Shown here piece after piece: positions 8,137 through 15,875 of a stretch of 64,000 nt of DNA. The notes beneath the pieces were generated by a model. The model saw nothing but the letters and a program-made list of their open reading frames with translations. It did not search any database and had not been told where the DNA came from. Every line of letters begins with the position of its first letter. The stretch's first letter is position 1. This stretch comes from Ascidiimonas sp046199005 (lineage in GTDB: Bacteria; Bacteroidota; Bacteroidia; Flavobacteriales; Flavobacteriaceae), in assembly GCA_046199005.1 (NCBI GenBank), contig CP176050.1, positions 4,278,001 through 4,342,000 of the forward strand. Direction: 5' to 3'. The position numbers were made by a program, and so were the translations under genes.

Positions 8137-8493
8137 ATGGAAAAACAATTATCAAAGGCGATAAATATTGATGCTTTTCTTTTGCGGGATAAGCGTTTTT
8201 GGAGAAACATGGAAGTGCATTGTTGTTCTGAATGTTGCGGACTGGATGCTTTTGAATTTACGGAAGAAATCATTTTGTCAGCAGCGCAGTTTGGTAACTT
8301 AAAGAATATCATTACCAATCTTGAGGATTTATGTGCATTCATGGAAGGGCAAAAAGCAACTCGTTTTTCGAGCAGAGAAGTCTTAAATACCACCAGAAAA
8401 CAAGAGACATTTATTTCTATTTTTGAACATATTAAAAATGTGCTCTTTGGCATCAAGCAACAATGCGGAATTTTAGTTGGTACAGATCAGTAA
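8137..8493 (+). CDS. Cys-rich 118-aa protein of the rtcB island
   Basis: A soluble 118-aa protein that I do not recognise securely; a DUF6331-type assignment is possible but unverified. The notable feature is HCCSECCGLDAFEF (about residues 24-37), a CCxxCC cluster preceded by His that could bind metal or a nucleic acid. The rest is predicted helical (EEIILSAAQFG, NIITNLEDLCAFM, IFEHIKNVLFGI) and another Cys lies near the C-terminus (QQCGIL). It follows the first rtcB by 24 bp on the same strand and the space after it contains a new promoter, so it probably belongs to the rtcB transcript. The context suggests a partner in RNA repair or sensing. Confidence 0.75.
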   Translation: MEKQLSKAINIDAFLLRDKRFWRNMEVHCCSECCGLDAFEFTEEIILSAAQFGNLKNIITNLEDLCAFMEGQKATRFSSREVLNTTRKQETFISIFEHIKNVLFGIKQQCGILVGTDQ

Positions 8494-8508
8494 AAAAATG
8501 CATCTTTG
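8477..8508 (+). promoter_or_regulatory. Promoter of short unit A (TTG-N21-CATCTTTG)
   Basis: TTG at 8477-8479 and CATCTTTG at 8501-8508 match the Bacteroidetes -33/-7 pattern with 21-bp spacing and one mismatch in the -7 box. The -33 half overlaps the end of the 118-aa gene. It would start a transcript near 8515 that runs into the terminator at 8613. Confidence 0.6.
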
Positions 8509-8536
8509 CACAAAGAAATTTTAAAACGAGAAATTT

Positions 8537-8587
8537 ATGTCAAACCGTACTCACATATCAAACAAAGGATGGCTGATCGTACGTTGA
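8537..8587 (+). CDS. Short ORF in leader unit A (16 aa)
   Basis: ATG at 8537 opens a 16-codon frame, MSNRTHISNKGWLIVR, ending in TGA. It lies between a good promoter and a strong terminator, so the transcript would contain little else. A perfect 7-bp stem ATATCAA / TTGATAT (8555-8561 with 8584-8590) encloses its second half. It could be a leader peptide whose translation affects RNA folding, or it could be non-coding. No homologue is claimed. Confidence 0.35.
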   Translation: MSNRTHISNKGWLIVR

Positions 8588-8612
8588 TATAAAGCAGATT
8601 TATAATTCATTA

Positions 8613-8643
8613 GAAAAGCGTCCCACAGTTGGACGCTTTTTTA
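8613..8643 (+). terminator. Terminator of short unit A
   Basis: AAAAGCGTCC, loop CACAGTT, GGACGCTTTTTT: an 8-10-bp GC-rich stem with flanking A and T tracts, an excellent intrinsic terminator. It ends the ~130-nt unit that starts near 8515. Its AAAAGCGTCC core recurs in unit B at 49.4 kb. Confidence 0.85.
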
Positions 8644-8803
8644 GTTTAATGAACTCACTATTTTGAAAATAATATGCTTGAATAAATTATCTAAATACAG
8701 CCATTATTCACAAGAAAATAATATCCGTTTAACGACGGACTGGAATTCTATTGTCAAATTTTTTGTAACGTATTGATTGTCAGATAATTATTTAATTTTT
8801 TCT

Positions 8804-8834
8804 TTGCGTAATTCAATTAAGTTTTTCATATTTG
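8804..8834 (+). promoter_or_regulatory. Promoter of short unit C upstream of the second rtcB
   Basis: TTG (8804-8806), 20 bp, CATATTTG (8827-8834) followed by CACC: a near-consensus flavobacterial promoter. Transcription would start near 8841 and lead through a short ORF and two strong hairpins towards the second rtcB. The same TTTTCATATTTGCACC core occurs at 49.66 kb before the tRNA-like array. Confidence 0.7.
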
Positions 8835-8876
8835 CACCACTAGAAAGCAATTAATAATTTTTAAAACCGAAGAATA

Positions 8877-8957
8877 TGTTCATAAAATATATCCACACAC
8901 TTAGCCTTGCAGAAACCAGGTTTCGCGCAGGTGTGCTTCGGGACTTCTTTTCTTAAT
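8877..8957 (+). CDS. Short ORF in leader unit C (26 aa) over a nested hairpin
   Basis: ATG at 8877 opens a 26-codon frame ending in TTCTTTTCTTAA. Its middle is a nested hairpin: CACAC/GTGTG outside, TGC/GCA, and GAAACC-A-GGTTTC (8912-8924) inside. A coding frame coincident with a strong RNA structure is what a translation-sensing leader would show, but the frame may be accidental. No homologue is claimed. Confidence 0.35.
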
Positions 8958-8979
8958 AATTTATTCAATTAGGGTATGA

Positions 8980-9009
8980 AAAGTTCGAAGCTGTAAACGT
9001 TCGGACTTT
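8980..9009 (+). promoter_or_regulatory. Hairpin in the leader of the second rtcB
   Basis: AAAGTTCGAA and TTCGGACTTT form a 10-bp stem with one G-T wobble and a 10-nt loop (8990-8999). The following bases are CTTATATCG, so the U-tract is weak. It could be a leaky terminator/attenuator or an mRNA-stability element 137 nt before the rtcB start codon. Confidence 0.5.
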
Positions 9010-9146
9010 CTTATATCGCTTTCTCAAGTATTCTAAGATTTTCCGAATACAGAAACTTCGCAATTAGTCAATGCTAAAAGTTGACAATTTCAAATGGGTA
9101 AATACAAAAATTAACAGTATTGTATTTGCGCTTAAAAGTAAATGTA

Positions 9147-10538
9147 ATGGGAAATAAACTCAGCGGGAAAGACCTTATTAAATTGGGGTTCCCAAAAAAC
9201 AATAGTATCAATATAACCCTTGGCCATCTTAACAGGTATCACAAAAAAAAGAAAAAAGCTCAGATACTGGAAGAGGCTAAAAAGGTATTATTGAAGCCTG
9301 AAGACTATCAGTATGACAGTACTTGGGGTAAAATTGCAGAAAGTCTGATCGATCCAGTATTGGTTAGGAAACAAAACTTAAGATCCACCCGGGTCCCTTT
9401 TACCATCTATGGAGAAAATGAGATTGATGAAGCTGCTAAATATCAATTATATAATGCTCTGAAGCTTCCGGTTTCGGTGGCAGGGGCATTAATGCCAGAT
9501 GCCCATTCAGGATATGGATTGCCTATTGGCGGAGTGTTGGCCACCAGGAGTGCGGTAATACCTTATGCTGTTGGCGTAGATATTGGTTGTAGAATGTGCC
9601 TCACAATTTATCCGCTTCCGATATCATATTTACAAGGTAAAAAACAACAATTCGTAAATATGCTGGCTGAACATACCAAATTTGGTATGAACGAAACGCA
9701 TGGCGTCAAGCATGATCATGAGATCTTTGAGCGGGAAGAATTTAAAACCATTCCGCTGTTAAAGCGATTGAAGGACAAAGCTTATAGACAACTAGGTACT
9801 TCCGGAGGCGGAAATCATTTTGTAGAATTTGGCGTAGTATCACTGCCCGAGGAAAATAAAGCATGGAAACTCCCGGCAGGAGATTATATAGGCATTTTGT
9901 CTCACAGCGGCTCCAGAGGTTTAGGAGCTAATATAGCAAAGCATTACAGCTATTTAGCTACTAAGCAATGTCCGTTACCAAAGCACGTACAGCACCTGGC
10001 ATGGTTAGATCTCGATACCCATGACGGAATGGAATACTGGCTGGCTATGAATCTAGCCGGAGACTATGCAAAAGCTTGTCATGATGATATTCATGCACGC
10101 CTTTCTAAGTTAATAGGTGTAAAAGCAGCGGTGAAAATAGAAAATCATCACAACTTTGCCTGGAAACAGGAAGTGAACGGTGAAAACTGTGTTGTGCATC
10201 GTAAGGGAGCAACGCCTGCAGCAAAGGGAGAATTGGGTATTATTCCCGGCTCCATGACAGCTCCCGGGTACATCGTCAAGGGACTTGGCAATAAGCATAG
10301 TTTGCAATCTGCATCACATGGTGCAGGAAGGTTGTTCTCCAGACGTAAGTGCAAGGAGACATTTACCAAAAGTGATTTGAAAAAAGTGCTGGCTTCTAAC
10401 GGTGTCACGCTTCTTGGAGGTGGTTTAGACGAGGCACCCATGGCTTATAAGGATATTAAAAAAGTTATGAGAAATCAGGATGAACTGGTTGAAGTACTTG
10501 GAACATTTACACCAAAAATTGTTCGTATGGATCGATAA
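9147..10538 (+). CDS. rtcB: Canonical RtcB RNA ligase (PrfH-linked)
   Basis: A 463-aa ligase with every RtcB hallmark intact: MPDAHSGYGLPIGGV (116-130), VGVDIGCRM with metal ligands D145 and C148, GGGNHF (His224), HSGSRGLG (253-260), HHN (334-336), HRKGAT and SHGAGR with the guanylated-His position H391. I chose the ATG at 9147 (MGNKLSGKDL) over the TTG at 9120, because the N-terminus then aligns with the family and TGTATTTG at 9121 looks like a -7 box. prfH follows 34 bp after its stop. RtcB enzymes paired with PrfH have been shown in E. coli to religate 16S rRNA cut in the decoding centre, and the same job is inferred here. Confidence 0.93.
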   Translation: MGNKLSGKDLIKLGFPKNNSINITLGHLNRYHKKKKKAQILEEAKKVLLKPEDYQYDSTWGKIAESLIDPVLVRKQNLRSTRVPFTIYGENEIDEAAKYQLYNALKLPVSVAGALMPDAHSGYGLPIGGVLATRSAVIPYAVGVDIGCRMCLTIYPLPISYLQGKKQQFVNMLAEHTKFGMNETHGVKHDHEIFEREEFKTIPLLKRLKDKAYRQLGTSGGGNHFVEFGVVSLPEENKAWKLPAGDYIGILSHSGSRGLGANIAKHYSYLATKQCPLPKHVQHLAWLDLDTHDGMEYWLAMNLAGDYAKACHDDIHARLSKLIGVKAAVKIENHHNFAWKQEVNGENCVVHRKGATPAAKGELGIIPGSMTAPGYIVKGLGNKHSLQSASHGAGRLFSRRKCKETFTKSDLKKVLASNGVTLLGGGLDEAPMAYKDIKKVMRNQDELVEVLGTFTPKIVRMDR

Positions 10539-10572
10539 CCCTGGTATTTCTCACCATAAAATGAAATTAAAA

Positions 10573-11265
10573 ATGAATAAAATAATACAGCTTACAGCAG
10601 GCAAAGGTCCGGCAGAATGCTGCTGGGTAGTCGCTCAGGTACTCAAAAGGTTTCTTGAGGAGGTAAAAGCACATGGTCTTACCTATGAGATATTACAGAG
10701 AGAATCAGGGCCCGAAAATGGAACCTTATCTTCCGTGCTCCTTCTAGTTAGTGGCGATACGGATGCATTCCTGCAAAATTGGATCGGTTCTATAAAGTGG
10801 GTAGGTAAAAGTAAGTACCGGAAACATCACAAACGCAAAAACTGGTTCATAGGTTTGTTTGAAATGGAATATATACTTCCGCAAGCCATTGATGAAAAAG
10901 ATATAGCTTATCAGGCAATACGAAGTTCTGGTCCTGGCGGACAACATGTGAATAAGGTGAGTAGTGCCGTTCGTGCTACATACCTACCCTCTGGAATATC
11001 GGTGATCTCACAGGACAGCCGGTCGCAACATCAAAACAAAAAAATAGCCCGAGATAGGCTTACAGAAAAAGTTCATGAAAATTATTGGATGATACTGCGA
11101 AAAAGGGAAGTGAACCAATGGGAAAACCACGTACATTTGCAACGCGGAAATCCAGTGAGAATATTTGAAGGAACAGATTTCAAAAAAGAAATAAAAACAA
11201 AAGAATTTAAGGCAACGCGAAAAGCCTTGAAAAACGATTTAAAAAATGAATTATGGAAACTATAG
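10573..11265 (+). CDS. prfH: Peptide chain release factor H (PrfH)
   Basis: A codon-independent release factor homologue that frees peptides from stalled, damaged ribosomes. This 230-aa protein has the GGQ hydrolysis motif at 122-124 in RSSGPGGQHVNK, followed by SAVRAT and SRSQHQNKKIAR, and ends with the RGNPVR.F.G segment typical of PrfH. The family N-terminus QLTAGKGPAECCWVV is present. I prefer the ATG at 10573 because MNKIIQL then matches the start of E. coli PrfH; ATG 10561 is the alternative. It overlaps the next gene by 13 nt, indicating translational coupling. Together with the adjacent rtcB it forms the known rescue-and-repair pair. Confidence 0.93.
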   Translation: MNKIIQLTAGKGPAECCWVVAQVLKRFLEEVKAHGLTYEILQRESGPENGTLSSVLLLVSGDTDAFLQNWIGSIKWVGKSKYRKHHKRKNWFIGLFEMEYILPQAIDEKDIAYQAIRSSGPGGQHVNKVSSAVRATYLPSGISVISQDSRSQHQNKKIARDRLTEKVHENYWMILRKREVNQWENHVHLQRGNPVRIFEGTDFKKEIKTKEFKATRKALKNDLKNELWKL

Positions 11266-11774
11266 TCGATAGCTATTTGATTAAAGCACTGGAAGCTTAT
11301 CCGTATGAAATGGAGGAGGCGATGGAAGCATTGAATTATGCACTTTCCTATAATGCCAAAAATCCGATAGCACTGTCTTTAATGGGACGCATCTATGCAG
11401 ATTCTTTTCAGGATTACGAAGCGGCTAAAAGCTATTTCGAACAAGCATTGGCTGCTGATATTCATTCACTGGGGGTATATGAACATTATCTCAAAGTACT
11501 CATTTGGAATGAAGATTATGAAGAAGCAAGAACACTTATTGAATTTGCCTTAACGGTAAAGGGGTCCGACAAAGGAATGTTATATCTGAAACAGGCTATT
11601 GTAAACGAGTGTGAGCAAAATTATAAAGCAGCACTCGCTTCTTTAAAACAAGCGAAAACGCATGCTTATAACAACTGCTTTATCACAGATCTTGACGAAG
11701 CCAAGATCAGGATCAAGAGTAAGCTTCCAAAAAGGAAAAAAACCAAGAAAATGAAAAAGAAGAACGCCCGGTAA
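11253..11774 (+). CDS. TPR-repeat protein coupled to prfH
   Basis: A 173-aa soluble helical protein with tetratricopeptide-like repeats: ALNYALSYNAKNPIALSLMGRIY, AKSYFEQALAADIHSLGVYEHYL, and a third near 95-130. It ends in a strongly basic tail (KLPKRKKTKKMKKKNAR) that could contact RNA or the ribosome. The 13-nt overlap with prfH and the terminator at its stop codon make it the last gene of the rtcB-prfH operon. TPRs scaffold protein complexes; a role as adaptor for ribosome repair is an inference from context. Confidence 0.8.
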   Translation: METIVDSYLIKALEAYPYEMEEAMEALNYALSYNAKNPIALSLMGRIYADSFQDYEAAKSYFEQALAADIHSLGVYEHYLKVLIWNEDYEEARTLIEFALTVKGSDKGMLYLKQAIVNECEQNYKAALASLKQAKTHAYNNCFITDLDEAKIRIKSKLPKRKKTKKMKKKNAR

Positions 11775-11790
11775 CAGGGCGTTTTTTTTA
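11763..11790 (+). terminator. Terminator of the rtcB-prfH-TPR operon
   Basis: ACGCCC, loop GGTAACA, GGGCGT then eight T residues. The TAA stop of the TPR gene is inside the loop, so the coding sequence runs into the terminator. Confidence 0.9.
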
Positions 11791-11916
11791 TCTCTTTCTA
11801 AACACCTATATTTTAAAGCGTTCCTGAAAAAGAGGTAAGCGAAAACTTCTGCTTCTAAACAGATCAACTTCAGTATCTTTGAGTAATGCTTTCATTAGCC
11901 TATTTGCACTAACAAA

Positions 11917-12618
11917 ATGTATAAGCTATTTTTTATATTCTTGCTATTTGTATGTTCTCCTAACAAAAATTTCGCAAAAGTAATTCAAGGCGTCATCCAT
12001 AATTGTGAGAATAAAGAACCTGTTTTTCATGAGACCTACTTATCCCTTATGAATGATTACAAAACGTTGATTGAAAATATCGAAGTTGATTTATATTCAT
12101 TTAAGATTCCCGAGGTTGAAGAAAAGGGAATTTATATCTTTAGATTTATGAATATTTACGGGCAAGTTTTAAAAAAAGAACTTTACCTCGACAAAAATAC
12201 CCAGGAAATTACGCTTTGCACTGATGAATTCATTGATACAAAAGAAATAACCTTTTTAGAAAGTCTAACTGAAAAAGATACACTTTCTTTAAAATATGGA
12301 TCATCAGGATGTTTTCACGGGTTTGAAAGTCAAATATTCATCACCAAAAGAAACAATAAACTAAAATTCTCCTGGCGAAGCACTTCTCAAGACTTAAAGG
12401 AAAAATTCATAACTCCTAAAGAAAAAAAATACTTGATCCTTTTTGAACGAAAACTAAGATCATCTATCAGATATTTAAACCAACATGGCAATTGTACCAC
12501 GACAGAAAGCTATGAGTTACAATTAAACTTACATAAACTTTTCTATGTAGATAATTCATGTTCCTGGTATGGTTTTCATAATATGATTAGATATATATTA
12601 CCAGAAGAAATGCTTTAA
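11917..12618 (+). CDS. Exported protein of unknown function
   Basis: A 233-aa protein with an N-terminal signal peptide (hydrophobic residues 4-18, likely cleavage near NFA). I do not recognise the family. The mature part starts with a possible beta-sandwich (VIQGVIHNCENKEPV ... GIYIFRFMNIYGQVLKKELYL), which resembles the carboxypeptidase-regulatory fold used in many Bacteroidetes surface proteins. It continues with a Cys-containing region (SSGCFHGFESQIFITKR). TATCTTTG at about 11873-11880 is a plausible -7 box. It stands 11 bp before an SDR gene, so the two may be co-transcribed. Confidence 0.65.
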   Translation: MYKLFFIFLLFVCSPNKNFAKVIQGVIHNCENKEPVFHETYLSLMNDYKTLIENIEVDLYSFKIPEVEEKGIYIFRFMNIYGQVLKKELYLDKNTQEITLCTDEFIDTKEITFLESLTEKDTLSLKYGSSGCFHGFESQIFITKRNNKLKFSWRSTSQDLKEKFITPKEKKYLILFERKLRSSIRYLNQHGNCTTTESYELQLNLHKLFYVDNSCSWYGFHNMIRYILPEEML

Positions 12619-12629
12619 AAATAAAACTT

Positions 12630-13385
12630 ATGACCAAAACAGCGTTTATCACCGGAGCGACCAGCGGTATCGGGCGTGCCACTGCACAAGAATTTGCTAA
12701 ACAGAAGGTGCGGTTAATTTTATGCGGCCGCCGGCAGGACAGACTGGAAAACCTAAAGTTCGAACTCGGTAAACAAACCAGTGTTCATACATTACAATTT
12801 GATGTTCGTGATCGCAATGCTGTAGAAACCGCTATTCAAAATCTTCCGGAAGCATTTTCGCAAATAGATATCCTGGTAAACAATGCAGGAAATGCCCACG
12901 GGCTCGACCCTATTCAAACTGGCTCGATAGATGACTGGGACGCGATGATGGATATTAATGTAAAGGGCTTGTTATATGTTTCCAAAGTAATCATCCCTCA
13001 AATGGTGGAACGACAATCGGGACATATCATTAATGTAGGTTCCCTGGCTGGAAAAGAGGCATATCCTAACGGCACTGTATATTGCGGAAGCAAGCATGCA
13101 GTTGATGCCATTAACAAAGGTATGCGTATGGATTTGAATGCGTATGGAATAAAAGTGGGTGCGGTGAATCCGGGGTTAGTGGAAACAGAATTTAGTGAGG
13201 TACGCTTTAAAGGAGATAAATCCAGAGCTGATAAGGTTTATGAAGGGTTTGAACCACTAAAGGCAGAAGATATTGCAGAAATAATCTGGTTTATGGTATC
13301 AAGACCTACACATGTTAATGTAGCCGATCTATTGGTTTTGCCTACGGCTCAGGCTTCCAGTACACAGGTAAAAAAAGAACCTTGA
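12630..13385 (+). CDS. SDR-family NAD(P)-dependent oxidoreductase (YdfG-like)
   Basis: A classical short-chain dehydrogenase of 251 aa, cytosolic. Visible motifs are the cofactor loop TGATSGIGRA (8-17), NNAG (about 88-91), the catalytic Ser in NVGSLAG and the YxxxK pair in YCGSKHAVDAI. An arginine pair after the first beta strand (GRRQDR) suggests NADP(H) preference. The pattern is closest to the YdfG group of 3-hydroxy-acid/serine dehydrogenases, but the substrate cannot be fixed from sequence. An enoyl-CoA hydratase gene follows 57 bp later on the same strand. Confidence 0.88.
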   Translation: MTKTAFITGATSGIGRATAQEFAKQKVRLILCGRRQDRLENLKFELGKQTSVHTLQFDVRDRNAVETAIQNLPEAFSQIDILVNNAGNAHGLDPIQTGSIDDWDAMMDINVKGLLYVSKVIIPQMVERQSGHIINVGSLAGKEAYPNGTVYCGSKHAVDAINKGMRMDLNAYGIKVGAVNPGLVETEFSEVRFKGDKSRADKVYEGFEPLKAEDIAEIIWFMVSRPTHVNVADLLVLPTAQASSTQVKKEP

Positions 13386-13442
13386 TACAAAGCCGGAGCT
13401 TCACTAAGCTTTCGTTATTTTTGAAGTATTAAATTTATATCT

Positions 13443-14213
13443 ATGACAGTTACCAACAGGCCTAATGGCAGTTTATATACCCAGCTATCCAATGGAGTAG
13501 CTACCGTAGAATTTGGGCATCCGGCAAGTAATTCGTTCCCTGCAGAATTATTGGGCAGATTAACCAAAGAGCTACAGCAAATTTCCCAAAATGATGCAGT
13601 TTCTGTAATTGTATTGCGATCTGAGGGTGATCGGGCTTTTTGTGCAGGAGCTTCCTTTGATGAGCTGGTCGCTGTAACCAATTTAGAGGAAGGAAAGGTA
13701 TTCTTTAGCGGCTTTGCCAATGTGATCAATGCCATGCGCTCCTGCAAAAAGTTGATTATTGGTCGCATTCAGGGAAAAGCTGTTGGAGGTGGTGTTGGGC
13801 TTGCCGCTGCCTGCGATTATGTGCTTGCAACTGAAGCAGCATCCATTAAGTTATCTGAATTTACCATCGGAATAGGTCCTTTTGTTATTGCTCCTGCAGT
13901 AGAGCGTAAAATTGGAAAAGCAGCCCTGGCAGAGCTTACACTCGCTGCAGATGAATGGAAAAATGCGTATTGGGCGAAAGAAAAAGGTTTGTACGCAAAA
14001 GTGTTTGAGACAATAAATGAGTTAGATGATGAAGTTGCTGTGTTAGCGCGTAAACTGGCTTCCTACAATCCAGAGGCATTGGCACAGATGAAACAGGTTT
14101 TATGGTCGGGAACACAAGGATGGGATGCATTGCTGGAAGAAAGGGCAGAGATCTCAGGTAAGCTAGTATTATCTCCTTTTACCAAACAAGCACTTAGCAA
14201 GTTTAAAAAATAG
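13443..14213 (+). CDS. Enoyl-CoA hydratase/isomerase family protein
   Basis: A 256-aa crotonase-fold protein. The two oxyanion-hole segments are present: RAFCAGASFDEL (about 60-71) and GKAVGGGVGLAAACDYVLA (about 110-128), followed by FTIGIGPF, where an acidic catalytic residue is often found. In this protein the region after GIGP lacks an obvious second Glu, so hydratase versus isomerase activity is unclear. Likely roles are beta-oxidation or branched-chain amino acid catabolism. TTATTTTTG about 25 bp upstream could be its own -7 box. Confidence 0.85.
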   Translation: MTVTNRPNGSLYTQLSNGVATVEFGHPASNSFPAELLGRLTKELQQISQNDAVSVIVLRSEGDRAFCAGASFDELVAVTNLEEGKVFFSGFANVINAMRSCKKLIIGRIQGKAVGGGVGLAAACDYVLATEAASIKLSEFTIGIGPFVIAPAVERKIGKAALAELTLAADEWKNAYWAKEKGLYAKVFETINELDDEVAVLARKLASYNPEALAQMKQVLWSGTQGWDALLEERAEISGKLVLSPFTKQALSKFKK

Positions 14214-14244
14214 TTTACCCGGCTAACGGTTAGCAAAGTTTACA

Positions 14245-14676
14245 TTATTCCTTACAAATTTTACCCTCTTGTGTGATCTCTTCTCCTTCTAATGTGGTAA
14301 GAGTGGCTTTATAGGTCATACAATTACCTTCAATTTTAATTTTTTCAACGAGAATACCATCATTGTCATTAATAAATCGCTTCTGTTCATCGGTTTCGGC
14401 ATCGGCTTCCTCATAGGTCATTCTGTAGGTACAGTCGTCTATCCATTCCAGATTTACAAATTGAGGTTCTCCAGATTCGATCCCATCTTTAAATTCCATC
14501 TGCGTGTTTTCCTGACGAATCACTTCCAGTGCATTCCCTGCTCCTTTTTCTCCAGGGATACTAAAAGTTCCCTCTTTAAAGTCAATACACTTAAGATCCT
14601 GACCATATCCCTGAACCATTGATCCCATTAAAATAACTGAAAGAAAAAAAAGATATTTGGTAGTGTTTGTAAACAT
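14245..14676 (-). CDS. Exported hypothetical protein
   Basis: A 143-aa protein with a signal peptide (about 1-25, ending YGQ) and a compact mature domain with four Cys residues (LKCIDF, DDCTYRM, GNCMTYK, GKICKE). The spacing suggests two disulfides in a small beta barrel. Related short exported proteins are widespread in flavobacteria and their function is not known to me. It is a single gene converging on the enoyl-CoA hydratase gene, and it stands 150 bp from the divergent DUF3667 gene. Confidence 0.7.
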   Translation of the reverse strand: MFTNTTKYLFFLSVILMGSMVQGYGQDLKCIDFKEGTFSIPGEKGAGNALEVIRQENTQMEFKDGIESGEPQFVNLEWIDDCTYRMTYEEADAETDEQKRFINDNDGILVEKIKIEGNCMTYKATLTTLEGEEITQEGKICKE

Positions 14677-14825
14677 GAGAACTGTCTTTATAATAAGTAA
14701 CTTTAAATGTAGGTAATTATTTCATGGGTGGAAAATGTCGGCAGGTAAGATCTGTAAAATAGGATCGCTTCCGGAAGCTCTAGGACATTTCAATACTTTT
14801 TGTATTTTTAAACAAATCCTTTGCA

Positions 14826-15875
14826 ATGCCTTCAACCGACCAATGCAAAAACTGCGAAAAAACATTTGACGCAGCATTTGATTATTGTCCGTATTGTGGA
14901 CAAGAAACCGCAGACAAGCTCACTTTTGGCGTATTGTTCAGCAATACCATCAGCAATTATTTTTCCATAGATGCTCGTTTTTTCAGAAGTTTTTTACCCT
15001 TGCTCACCAAACCGGGAGTATTGGCAAGGCGGTTTGTAGATGGAAAAAGACTTACTTATTTGCATCCTGCACAGTTCTATTTATTTATCTCTGTAGTGTT
15101 CTTTTTTATTTTTTCCTTTACCGTACGTAAAGCAGATAATGCAATTTCAAAGGCTCTCAAAGAAGGATTTGATAGAGAGATTACGGTGGACTCACTTGAC
15201 ATTAAGAGGGATTCTATTGCACTCGCTAAAACTCGAGAAGTATTAAAAAAGAACCAGAAATATACAGGAATGACAGATGAAGAATTGAAATCTGTAGATT
15301 CCCTAATGATTGTAGAAAGTGTTCCGGTAGATATGTCTTTTAGCTTTAAACGGGAAGTACTTGATTCCCTTATTGAAAACAAAGCCCCTGAGGAAGAACA
15401 ATTAAGGGCAATGGGAATGCCCGAAGATGTGGGTGTAATCGGACGTAAATTTTATGAGCAAATACTCAAATTCTACAAACAAAAAGGCGGCGGTATTCTC
15501 AAAACGCTTTACGATACGGTGCCAATTGCCATGTTCTTTATGCTTCCGTTATTCGCATTCTTATTAAAACTGGTATATTGGAGAAGAGCGACTTTTGCGC
15601 ATCATATGGTATTTAGTTTTTACTTCTTCACCTTTATATTCACTTCCTTCTGTGTACTGATCCTGATAAATCAATTGATCACGATCCCTATCTGGATTAA
15701 GATATTATTCTACCTTTCTTTTATTTTGTACCTACTGTTGGCACTACGTAACTTTTATAAGAGTAGTTGGATAGGAGCCTTTATCAAAGCAAATTTTATC
15801 TCTTTTGTTTATATGCTTTTTGTAGTGCCTATTGCCTTTTTCGGGATTATGTTTGTGACCATAATGTTATACTAA
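14826..15875 (+). CDS. DUF3667 zinc-ribbon membrane protein
   Basis: A 349-aa inner-membrane protein. It begins with a zinc ribbon (C7, C10, C21, C24 in CKNC...CPYCG), followed by the family signature SIDARFFRSFLPLLTKPGVLARRFVDGKRLTYLHPAQFYLF and five or more hydrophobic segments (about 80-105, 235-255, 262-285, 290-310, 320-345). A cytoplasmic or periplasmic charged loop spans about 105-225. These features place it in DUF3667, a family without a characterised function. Its last 4 bases overlap the end of the convergent esterase gene. Confidence 0.88.
   Translation: MPSTDQCKNCEKTFDAAFDYCPYCGQETADKLTFGVLFSNTISNYFSIDARFFRSFLPLLTKPGVLARRFVDGKRLTYLHPAQFYLFISVVFFFIFSFTVRKADNAISKALKEGFDREITVDSLDIKRDSIALAKTREVLKKNQKYTGMTDEELKSVDSLMIVESVPVDMSFSFKREVLDSLIENKAPEEEQLRAMGMPEDVGVIGRKFYEQILKFYKQKGGGILKTLYDTVPIAMFFMLPLFAFLLKLVYWRRATFAHHMVFSFYFFTFIFTSFCVLILINQLITIPIWIKILFYLSFILYLLLALRNFYKSSWIGAFIKANFISFVYMLFVVPIAFFGIMFVTIMLY

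Larger units (their letters stand above)
8588..9146 (+). other. Intergenic region between the Cys-rich gene and the second rtcB
   Basis: About 650 bp (8494-9146 in all) without a conventional gene. It contains unit A (promoter, 16-aa ORF, terminator), an AT-rich gap, and unit C (promoter, 26-aa ORF, two strong hairpins) leading into the second rtcB. TTGACA at 9081 and TGTATTTG at 9121 are possible additional promoter parts, but their spacing is not standard. Confidence 0.6.

Noticed and set aside
9020..9035. A 16-bp sequence TTTCTCAAGTATTCTA shared with 48490-48505
   Set aside because: One such match is expected by chance in a 64-kb AT-rich window, and the flanks do not align. It is not treated as a repeat.
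9120..9146. TTG start at 9120 for the second rtcB
   Set aside because: It adds nine residues with no family counterpart and overlaps a candidate -7 box. ATG 9147 aligns with RtcB N-termini.
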